This document shows positions 1 to 5,434 of a stretch of DNA of 25,089 nucleotides, in pieces. The stretch is from a virus. Numbering within the stretch: position 1 is the first letter of the stretch; each line of letters opens with the position of its first letter. A program made the translations under genes and the position numbers. The stretch lies in IMG/VR virus record IMGVR_UViG_3300030098_000891, positions 1 to 25,089 of that record. One strand, 5' to 3'. The notes beneath the pieces were generated by a model. It saw only the letters and a list, made by a program, of their open reading frames with translations. It was not told the DNA's origin and did no database searches.

Positions 1-77
1 CTAATGTAAACAACAGTCATAGCTAGCATCATCAGGCGTGGGAGGATTTTCCATCTGTCTAGCATCTCAGGTGTCAT
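1..77 (-). CDS. Small membrane protein, holin-like (5' part only, runs off left edge)
   Basis: The first 25 codons are visible and begin MTPEMLDRWKILPRLMMLAM; the gene continues beyond position 1. The start is chosen because its ATG overlaps the stop of the upstream gene as ATGA (74-77), typical of coupling in this operon. The visible part is a short polar N-terminus followed by the beginning of a Met/Leu-rich hydrophobic helix. From memory, small proteins with this N-terminus are common near lysis genes of marine phages and have two membrane helices, so a holin-like or lysis-accessory role is plausible. This is recollection plus context, not proof. It may instead be a membrane protein unrelated to lysis. 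Confidence 0.6.
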   Translation of the reverse strand, partial: MTPEMLDRWKILPRLMMLAMTVVYI

Positions 78-574
78 AGTTCTATATTACCTCTGTCTAA
101 TTGAACAAGTCCATAAGTAATTGCGAATAGTACAGCAATACCAACAGCCAAGACAAGCGTTAAAACAACATACATAATAATCTTCTGCCTTAGAACTTGC
201 CTATCATATATCTCTTTTTGTCTACGCTTACGGATCTCACCTTCCATCTTGAGTAGCTCAGTCCATGCGTGTGTACCATGAGTAAACTTAATAAACTGTT
301 GAAGTTCGTATCGTTGTTCTTCTAAAGTTTTCTTGGCAGTAAAAGCTTGCAAAGCTTCTTGTTCTATACTCCCACGCTTAGTTAGTTTTTGAATGAAGGT
401 TGGATTCTTTGCTTGCTTATGTGCGTTCTCGATATCAGAAGCAGCAGACATCCAGTTCGACAAATCATTTGTCATACTCTGAATATCTTTACCAACTTGA
501 AACGCCCTTTTAATTCCGTTGAAAGCTGTATTTGCTGTTGCTACAGCAGCCGAAATTGTTAAAGGGTCTAACAT
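74..574 (-). CDS. Conserved marine-phage protein with one C-terminal membrane helix
   Basis: A 166-aa protein. Residues about 1-30 are small and Ala/Thr-rich (MLDPLTISAAVATANTAFNG), residues 75-130 are charged and helical with a basic stretch at 114-131 (EIRKRRQKEI), and residues about 132-156 form one strong transmembrane segment (Tyr-Val-Val-Leu to Ile-Thr-Tyr). The basic residues before the helix suggest that the long N-terminal part stays in the cytoplasm. I recall similar proteins in many marine podo- and myoviruses, always of unknown function. Its stop overlaps the next gene as ATGA, and a small membrane protein precedes it, so a role in lysis or membrane interaction fits the neighbourhood. 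No Shine-Dalgarno sequence is obvious before the ATG. Confidence 0.75.
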   Translation of the reverse strand: MLDPLTISAAVATANTAFNGIKRAFQVGKDIQSMTNDLSNWMSAASDIENAHKQAKNPTFIQKLTKRGSIEQEALQAFTAKKTLEEQRYELQQFIKFTHGTHAWTELLKMEGEIRKRRQKEIYDRQVLRQKIIMYVVLTLVLAVGIAVLFAITYGLVQLDRGNIEL

Positions 575-583
575 GTAACTAAG

Positions 584-745
584 CTAATAAACTTTTAGCA
601 AAACATTAATAAGCAAACCTATCACAGCAGAAATTCCACCAAGACCAACAAGTTCAATTCTCTTTAAGCGAAAGAAAATCTCCTTATACTGAATGTGATT
701 CTCAGTTTCTAGTTTAACTACTCTTGTTTCTAATGCTTTGGTCAT
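584..745 (-). CDS. 53-aa coiled-coil plus transmembrane protein, XhlA/holin-like
   Basis: A short gene in the gap between two clear genes. It begins MTKALETRVVKLETENHIQY and ends in KVY. Residues 1-32 are charged with heptad-like spacing (Leu, Val, Leu, Ile). Residues 33-52 are a hydrophobic helix containing Gly-Gly-Ile-Ser-Ala-Val-Ile-Gly-Leu-Leu. This layout (soluble helix, then one membrane helix, then almost nothing) is that of XhlA/haemolysin-type and class-II-like holin proteins. It starts 6 bases after the stop of the chaperone gene at 752-976 and ends 9 bases before the next gene, without a clear ribosome binding site, suggesting coupled translation. Holin or holin partner is inferred from topology and position only. 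Confidence 0.65.
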   Translation of the reverse strand: MTKALETRVVKLETENHIQYKEIFFRLKRIELVGLGGISAVIGLLINVLLKVY

Positions 746-751
746 AGCTTA

Positions 752-976
752 CTAACTCGGTTTTGTTGGAAAGGTTACACTCGACATATCAAGTAACAAT
801 TTTGTATCATCTAATTTTGGATTAGCAGTTTTAGGTAAATCTCTTAATGCTTGCCTATATGTTTTCCACTCATCTTTTTTACTATTTGATAAAGGACTAT
901 CAGACCCTTGTGTCCAATCACTTTGATTTAATAAGGCGTCTCTTTGTATTCTTAATAATATCTCTTCTTTTGTCAT
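752..976 (-). CDS. Tail-fibre assembly chaperone-like protein, copy B
   Basis: A 74-aa protein with the pattern of the phage tail assembly chaperone (Phage_tail_APC) group: an acidic helix, then Ser-Asp-Trp-Thr (19-22), Ser-Pro-Leu-Ser (27-30) and EWKTYRQALRDLPK (36-49), and a conserved tail SSVTFPTKPS (65-74). Such proteins lie directly downstream of fibre genes and are thought to help the fibre tip fold or trimerise. It follows the C1q-like fibre gene at 981-1517 by 4 bases and has an AGGAT ribosome binding site. It is a clear paralogue of the protein at 2609-2827; the two share the Trp-Thr, YRQALRDLP and C-terminal motifs but differ before residue 20. The fibre served is inferred from position. 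Confidence 0.8.
   Translation of the reverse strand: MTKEEILLRIQRDALLNQSDWTQGSDSPLSNSKKDEWKTYRQALRDLPKTANPKLDDTKLLLDMSSVTFPTKPS
771..793. repeat. 23-bp direct repeat, copy 1 (3' end of chaperone B)
   Basis: These 23 bases are identical to 2628-2650, in the same orientation, and the flanking eight bases on one side differ at a single position. They encode the conserved C-terminal Met-Ser-Ser-Val-Thr-Phe part of both chaperone paralogues. The remaining chaperone DNA is clearly more diverged, so the block stands out. Confidence 0.8.
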
Positions 977-980
977 TTTG

Positions 981-1517
981 TTATCCTATTAAAAACCCAG
1001 CAAAAATTTGATAATTCTTAGCAGTATAGTTTGTACGCCCTGTTCCATTTCCAGCATCACCGACCCTTACATAAGGCTGAAGTGTGTCATTTGCCGTATA
1101 CTGTCTTATTATAGTAGCTGAAAGAATATAATCGAGAGTAGCATGGGAACTTGTCATATATTCTTCTATAGTTTCTTCATCTGTACCAAATCCAGTCCCA
1201 TTCTGAATTAGCCCATGATACATTGTATTATCAACGGCAATGTTGTAAAAATTGTTTTTAAGTGTAAGACAATAAAACCCTGTTATGGGTACTGTAAATT
1301 TTCCTGTAGAAGTATTATAGTTTGTACCACCTTGTTGTGTAACATTGTTGTAAACTAGAGCTTGATTGCTTCCTGTACTAAATGCTAATTCACTTCCAGT
1401 ATACCATGCTTCAAACACAGGTTGGCTTGGCTTTAATATTCTACCACTACTATCAATTGTCATTCCAGTAGTGCCACCACTATGAGCAATCGTATCTACT
1501 TTTAATGTTGATGTCAT
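981..1517 (-). CDS. Short tail-fibre protein with C1q-like tip domain (copy B)
   Basis: A 178-aa protein in two parts. Residues 1-30 carry the attachment-like motif shared by three proteins of this window, with KVDTI at 6-10 and TTGMTIDSSGR at 16-26. Residues about 34-178 look like a C1q/TNF-type jelly roll: a Tyr-Asn-Asn-Val strand at 56-59, GGTNYNTSTGKFTVPITGFY at 63-82 and the closing strand FAGFLIG at 172-178. C1q-like trimers often form the distal receptor-binding tips of phage fibres. The gene has a GGAGAG ribosome binding site and is followed by its chaperone 4 bases later. Receptor binding is inferred from fold resemblance and position; it could also be a baseplate-proximal decoration. 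Confidence 0.78.
   Translation of the reverse strand: MTSTLKVDTIAHSGGTTGMTIDSSGRILKPSQPVFEAWYTGSELAFSTGSNQALVYNNVTQQGGTNYNTSTGKFTVPITGFYCLTLKNNFYNIAVDNTMYHGLIQNGTGFGTDEETIEEYMTSSHATLDYILSATIIRQYTANDTLQPYVRVGDAGNGTGRTNYTAKNYQIFAGFLIG
1441..1473. repeat. 33-bp near-identical repeat, copy 1 (shared fibre motif)
   Basis: This block matches 3253-3285 with two mismatches in 33 bases. It encodes the TTGMTIDSSGR segment of the short fibre. A 13-base core (taccactactatc) also occurs near 2164-2176 inside the long fibre gene, where it encodes Ile-Asp-Ser-Ser-Gly. Confidence 0.8.
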
Positions 1518-1528
1518 TATTTACTCTC

Positions 1529-2599
1529 CTATCCACAGTATAGAACGCAAGACACTAGCTTAACGTCTGTGCTACTATTCCCTATTGTTACCTTGCCGAT
1601 TGTCTTGCTCCTTACAATATCATCTGACTGCACTTTTGCTGTGCCATCTCCGTTGCTCTCTAGTAAGTCACCCTTTGCACACGCACCTGTTACACGCACA
1701 GAGCCTGTACCAACTGATGCAATCATTGCTTTTACATCTTCATTTTCTTCTATTGTTCTCCACCTTGAGAAAACACCATATACAGCTTTATCTCCTACGC
1801 TACTAGATACCTCTATCTTTGGGTGGTCTGCTCTATCTTGCTGTGATTTAGAACCATCTTTAGCAATAATTGTTTTAGTATCAACTGTGTCTATTGTACT
1901 TACAACAGTTCCTATAGGTGTGTCAGATGGTATGCCAGAACTTTCGTGTGAACCTTGAAAACCAGATAAAGATACTGTACTACCAGAAACAGTTATTTCT
2001 CCTTCTTCAGAACCTGCTTGATAAAATCGTATAAGGCTACCATCATTTGTTTGTCTGTTTACATCTAGTGGATTAGTACCTGCTCCTATATCAATGTTAC
2101 CATCTTGTGTCATACTGATGCCACTAACTTGTATGCCAGTATAAGTACTTCCAATGTTTACATTACCACTACTATCAATCCTCATGGCTTCTGCTGCTAC
2201 AGCACCATTTGGTCTAGTGATAAAAGCTAAACCACTTTCACTATCTCCCGATCCACTAAAACAAGCTATGCCACTTGCTCCATTATCGTAGGAAGAAGCA
2301 TCTGTTGCAAAAGCAATACCTGTTGCACAAGTGTCATCATCTGTGGGATTGTGTACATATATATCAGCATACGTTGTGTGGTCACTTGCATCAAAGTTTG
2401 TTGTTCGTGCAGAGGGTTGTATGTGCAACATACCCTTAGCAGGTGTAACTCCAATACCCACTCGTCCACTAGCATCTACCCTCATGCGTTCTGTATTAGC
2501 TGTCTTTACTGCAACCACATCATTAGTAGATAAATCTAATCCGCTATCTTGGTCGCCACTTTGATTGACTACTGTATCGACTTCAATTTTTGAAACCAT
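1529..2599 (-). CDS. Tail fibre/tailspike-like protein with conserved C-terminal domain
   Basis: A 356-aa protein. The N-terminus (MVSKIEVDTVV) matches the start of the two short C1q-like fibres. Residues about 35-56 contain ERMRVDASGRVGIGVTP, a motif common at fibre junctions, and a second copy of this theme (AMRIDSSGNVNIG) occurs near residues 138-150. The last 120 residues or so include a Trp-Arg segment and the motif GDLLESNGDGTAKVQSDDI before SKTIGKV. In other phages this type of ending is a trimerising or self-cleaving chaperone domain (peptidase_G2-like); I can see the resemblance but not a catalytic site with certainty. Ribosome binding site AGGAG. It lies between the two chaperone/C1q cassettes and probably forms part of the same host-recognition apparatus. 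Confidence 0.75.
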   Translation of the reverse strand: MVSKIEVDTVVNQSGDQDSGLDLSTNDVVAVKTANTERMRVDASGRVGIGVTPAKGMLHIQPSARTTNFDASDHTTYADIYVHNPTDDDTCATGIAFATDASSYDNGASGIACFSGSGDSESGLAFITRPNGAVAAEAMRIDSSGNVNIGSTYTGIQVSGISMTQDGNIDIGAGTNPLDVNRQTNDGSLIRFYQAGSEEGEITVSGSTVSLSGFQGSHESSGIPSDTPIGTVVSTIDTVDTKTIIAKDGSKSQQDRADHPKIEVSSSVGDKAVYGVFSRWRTIEENEDVKAMIASVGTGSVRVTGACAKGDLLESNGDGTAKVQSDDIVRSKTIGKVTIGNSSTDVKLVSCVLYCG

Positions 2600-2608
2600 G
2601 TCTTACTC

Positions 2609-2827
2609 CTATGATGGCTTTGTTGGGAAGGTTACACTCGACATATCAAGCATTATCCCTTTTACTTTCGGACTAGCTCCTTTAGGCAAATCTCTTAACG
2701 CTTGTCTGTATGTTTTCCATTCGGTTTGTTTGCTATCTGATAACGGACTATCTGGCATGACTGTCCAATCACTATCTGACAACATTTTATTTCTTACATT
2801 CCTTAATTCATTCATTTCATTTGACAT
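2609..2827 (-). CDS. Tail-fibre assembly chaperone-like protein, copy A
   Basis: A 72-aa paralogue of the 752-976 protein. It shows Ser-Asp-Ser-Asp-Trp-Thr, Pro-Asp-Ser-Pro-Leu-Ser, EWKTYRQALRDLPK and the identical end SSVTFPTKPS. The N-terminal helix (NEMNELRNVRNKM) is different from copy B, which would fit different fibre partners. It follows the C1q-like gene at 2832-3326 by 4 bases, and an AGGAT ribosome binding site lies in that gap, exactly the same arrangement as copy B. Phage_tail_APC-like assignment is from motif memory. Confidence 0.8.
   Translation of the reverse strand: MSNEMNELRNVRNKMLSDSDWTVMPDSPLSDSKQTEWKTYRQALRDLPKGASPKVKGIMLDMSSVTFPTKPS
2628..2650. repeat. 23-bp direct repeat, copy 2 (3' end of chaperone A)
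   Basis: Identical over 23 bases to 771-793; the copies are about 1.86 kb apart and bracket the long fibre plus one C1q-like fibre. Confidence 0.8.
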
Positions 2828-2831
2828 TTCT

Positions 2832-3326
2832 TTATCCTATTAACGTAAATGATGCCGCAGTATATCTTGAAGCATCTGTACCTGCTTTATTTATATCTCT
2901 ATCTCCACCAGAACCTTGTTGAAAATCTATGTATTGAGATGCAGTTGCTTCTACAGTTGTGGTAAACTCAATTTGTCTACTAGAGTCTACAAAAAATCTA
3001 TGGATATCAGAACCACTTAAACGTAAAGCAATATCAATATTTGCTGCTGAGTCTATGATTAATTGACAAGTAACTAAATATAAACCAGCTACAGGACAAA
3101 CATATCTGTAATTTGTTGTATCGTAATTTGAACCTGTTTCACGCACTATAGCTGCAAAAGGTATAACAGCGTTGTTTGCTACAGTATCGTACCCACCTGT
3201 AGCCGTTGCATTAATAACTACCAAAGCATGAGGTCTTGTAGGAGTTAATACTCTACCACTACTATCTATCGTCATTCCAGTAGTGTTATTGGTATGAGAT
3301 ATTGTTTCTACTTGTAGCTTACTCAT
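2832..3326 (-). CDS. Short tail-fibre protein with C1q-like tip domain (copy A)
   Basis: A 164-aa protein that starts MSKLQVETIS and repeats the TTGMTIDSSGR motif at residues 15-25. I choose the ATG at 3326 rather than one four codons upstream, because 3326 gives an ATGA overlap with the previous gene and a length that matches the paralogue at 981-1517. The rest (about 33-164) is a C1q-like beta domain: IPFAAIVRETGSNYDTTNYR leads into CPVAGLYLV, and the protein ends SFTLIG. Apart from the first 30 residues it is strongly diverged from copy B, as expected for tips recognising different surface structures. A chaperone gene follows directly. Confidence 0.77.
   Translation of the reverse strand: MSKLQVETISHTNNTTGMTIDSSGRVLTPTRPHALVVINATATGGYDTVANNAVIPFAAIVRETGSNYDTTNYRYVCPVAGLYLVTCQLIIDSAANIDIALRLSGSDIHRFFVDSSRQIEFTTTVEATASQYIDFQQGSGGDRDINKAGTDASRYTAASFTLIG
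3253..3285. repeat. 33-bp near-identical repeat, copy 2 (shared fibre motif)
   Basis: Matches 1441-1473 with two mismatches in 33 bases, in the same orientation and the same place relative to the start of a C1q-like fibre gene. Confidence 0.8.
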
Positions 3327-3508
3327 ACTATCACCCATATGCCAGATACAGTTACAGTAGCACTAGCTCCAATCGTAATTGGTCCAGCTGATACAGCATT
3401 GTTACTTGCATCTATTGTGAGTGAAGTAGCTACTGTGTTTTCTCCTTGCTTTATAACAGGCTCATACGAAGTAGCAGTTGCATCTTTACCTAAGTTATGT
3501 TCACCCAT
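3323..3508 (-). CDS. Small fibre-associated structural protein (61 aa)
   Basis: Begins MGEHNLGKDATATSYEPVIK and ends GASATVTVSGIWVIV. The ending resembles a short beta-structured motif (xTVxSGxxWVIV) seen at the ends of many phage fibre and tip proteins. The ATG overlaps the preceding stop as TAATG, and its own TGA overlaps the next gene as ATGA, so it is firmly embedded in the operon. It is probably a small tip or collar component; the function is otherwise unknown. Confidence 0.65.
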   Translation of the reverse strand: MGEHNLGKDATATSYEPVIKQGENTVATSLTIDASNNAVSAGPITIGASATVTVSGIWVIV

Positions 3509-3867
3509 TATGTAATCTCCATAATACTCATTGTAACGGAGAGCTTGTCAGCTACAGAGCAATCAATCTGTATTTTATCTGTAGTCTCCAAAACAATCTT
3601 TGCTCCCATTAAAACACTTGTGCTTTGTCCTACTGCAAGTGGAATATCGTTAGCTAAGAATGTCGTTGTGTTGGTGGCTGCTCGACCACCTCCACTTGTA
3701 TCTGAAACTAACTTTACATCTGCTGTGACTTGAGCAGTATGTACGTTACACAATACTAATCCTAAAACTACTGTCGTTGTACTACCTGGAGTTGTATACA
3801 AGTCTTCTGGAGTACCAGCACTTGCTGGCATTACATCATGACTTACAACTTTAAATGTATTTGCCAT
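3508..3867 (-). CDS. Small virion structural protein (119 aa)
   Basis: A beta-rich, Thr/Val-rich protein that begins MANTFKVVSHDV and contains the core TTTVVLGLVLCNV followed by alternating polar and hydrophobic strands, ending SVTMSIMEIT. A strong AAAGGAG ribosome binding site precedes the ATG. I recall similar small proteins next to fibre genes of marine phages, annotated only as hypothetical or structural. No signal peptide or membrane helix is visible. Position between the T7-type fibre and the smaller fibre genes suggests an adaptor or tip protein. Confidence 0.68.
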   Translation of the reverse strand: MANTFKVVSHDVMPASAGTPEDLYTTPGSTTTVVLGLVLCNVHTAQVTADVKLVSDTSGGGRAATNTTTFLANDIPLAVGQSTSVLMGAKIVLETTDKIQIDCSVADKLSVTMSIMEIT

Positions 3868-3882
3868 ATTAAATCTCCTTTA

Positions 3883-5424
3883 TCATCCTAAGGCAATTGC
3901 AAGTGCAACACTATTGGCTTCTGCTGTTGCTTCAGTAGTGCCTCCAATGTCACTTAATAGTTCTGAAGCAGAACGACCCTCAATAGATGTGCCATCTACT
4001 CTTAAAAAATCATTATCAACAACACTAGCATTTGCTACCAGAACATTCCCATTTGATATACCAGTTGATAGTGTTGCTGTTGTTGTAATAGAAGTACCAT
4101 TTAATGTCATAGCATCAGCTTCTAATGTTCCATCAACATCTACATCACCAGAGATATCTAAATCTGCAAATACAGAAGTTCCAGTACCAGTTACTGTTCC
4201 TCCTACTCCTAAGTTTCCAGCAATAGTAACATTTGTTGTGCCAGTAGGAATCTCAATAACATCATTATCAGCATCATTCTTTATCGTTACATCATTAGTA
4301 GAACCTTGACCAGTTAGTATCAATCCTTCTGCACTTGTATAACCTATTGCAGCATTATCTCCAGCAGACGTATCGCCAGTAGCTTCAAGAGTTGCACCAG
4401 TTATTACACCAGAAGCAGTAAGAGCAGTTATGTTTGGACTTCCTCCTGACCCAGCAAGTGAAGCCATGTCAGCAATAACAGAGCTAGTAGCAAGTAAATT
4501 CAAATCCTCAACTATAGCACTTGTTGCCAATAAATTTAGGTCAGTAACAATATCAGATGTTGCCAATGTATTTAAGTCATTAACGATATCTGTTGTTGCT
4601 AGTGTGTTAAGGTCGCTAACTATATCATCTGTTGCTAGTTTATTTAAGTCAGCAACAATATCACTTGTAGCAAGAGTATTCAAATCGCTAACAATGTCAC
4701 TTGTAGCTAAGATATTTAGGTCTTCAACGATTGCACTTGTCGCTAGTGTATTTAAATCAGATACAAAGTCTGATGTTATTAATGAAGCAACTCCAGCAAC
4801 ACTAGAAACTGCTGATGCTATTCCAGCAACTGTTGTTACGTTAGCTTGTATGCCAGCTACAGTAGTTACGTTAGCAGAAATTCCAGCAACAGTAGTTATA
4901 TTAGCAGTTATTGCAGCTAATGAACTTACGTTAGCAATAGTTGGTCCAGCTTCGGCAGCACCAGTAGTAGCATTAAACCCAAGAACTGTTCCTACTCTAT
5001 CTGCTTTAAGAGGAAGCTCCATAGACACAGCAGAATCAGAATCTTGCAATCGTACAGATCTTCCTATTGTATCATCAACGTCAGCATCAATCGCAACCAG
5101 TTTATCTAGCTCAGTATTCAGAGAAGAAATATTAAAAGCACCTTGAGTAGGGAAGTCAGTAGTTCTCTCAAGTGCTATGTCTCTTGTTATCACTACAGTC
5201 GAGCCACCAGTAGCACCAGTAACAGACATTGAAACTGTACCAGTAGAACCATCTCCACCTGATACAGAGTAATGAGTTGTTAATGTTTTTAGTGTTCCAT
5301 CTACATAAACATTTAAATCTGCTTCAGCAAAAAACTCAAAGTTAACTGCGAATGAAGTTGTTGTTGCTCCTTGAGAAACGGCATACGAAACTCTTGGCGT
5401 GTTATTTGAAACTGATATTGTCAT
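3883..5424 (-). CDS. T7 gp17-type tail fibre with tandem repeat shaft
   Basis: A 513-aa protein whose first 145 residues follow the T7 tail-fibre N-terminal domain that attaches to the tail tube: SYAVSQGATTTSFAVNFEFF, then VYVDGT, a YSVSG strand, VVITRDIALERTTDF and the Asn-Thr-Glu-Leu-Asp-Lys helix leading to IGRSVRLQDSD. The shaft consists of five 10-residue repeats (166-215; theme VTTVAGIxAN) and nine 12-residue repeats (220-327; theme IVxDLNxLATSD). The C-terminal part (330-513) is Thr/Gly/Asp-rich with NLGVGG and DVDVDG motifs and a final helix, a typical adaptor end to which other tip proteins bind. It lies directly after the ejection proteins, as in T7. Attachment to the tail is established family knowledge; the adaptor role of the C-terminus is inference. 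Confidence 0.87.
   Translation of the reverse strand: MTISVSNNTPRVSYAVSQGATTTSFAVNFEFFAEADLNVYVDGTLKTLTTHYSVSGGDGSTGTVSMSVTGATGGSTVVITRDIALERTTDFPTQGAFNISSLNTELDKLVAIDADVDDTIGRSVRLQDSDSAVSMELPLKADRVGTVLGFNATTGAAEAGPTIANVSSLAAITANITTVAGISANVTTVAGIQANVTTVAGIASAVSSVAGVASLITSDFVSDLNTLATSAIVEDLNILATSDIVSDLNTLATSDIVADLNKLATDDIVSDLNTLATTDIVNDLNTLATSDIVTDLNLLATSAIVEDLNLLATSSVIADMASLAGSGGSPNITALTASGVITGATLEATGDTSAGDNAAIGYTSAEGLILTGQGSTNDVTIKNDADNDVIEIPTGTTNVTIAGNLGVGGTVTGTGTSVFADLDISGDVDVDGTLEADAMTLNGTSITTTATLSTGISNGNVLVANASVVDNDFLRVDGTSIEGRSASELLSDIGGTTEATAEANSVALAIALG
4444..4767 (-). repeat. Tandem 36-bp coding repeat, nine units
   Basis: Nine 12-residue units occupy residues 220-327 of the tail fibre, with the consensus Ile-Val-x-Asp-Leu-Asn-x-Leu-Ala-Thr-x-x. 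The last unit is degenerate. The DNA units differ mainly at synonymous positions, so the array is old or under selection at the protein level. Confidence 0.85.
4780..4929 (-). repeat. Tandem 30-bp coding repeat, five units
   Basis: Five 10-residue units occupy residues 166-215 of the tail fibre, with the theme Val-Thr-Thr-Val-Ala-Gly-Ile-x-Ala-Asn; the first and last are degenerate (Ser-Ser instead of Thr-Thr). They directly precede the 12-residue array. Confidence 0.8.
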
Positions 5425-5434
5425 ATTTTATCCT

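Noticed and set aside
1569-1958. Plus-strand 129-aa hydrophobic-looking frame
   Set aside because: It lies wholly antisense to the long fibre gene; its Ser/Leu-rich composition is a shadow of Thr/Asp/Gly codons, and it has no convincing start site.
4430-5146. Plus-strand 238-aa open frame antisense to the tail fibre, with its own repeats
   Set aside because: The repeats arise because the fibre repeat periods (30 and 36 bp) are multiples of three, which keeps every frame open or closed in step. No ribosome site, and the minus-strand fibre is unmistakable.
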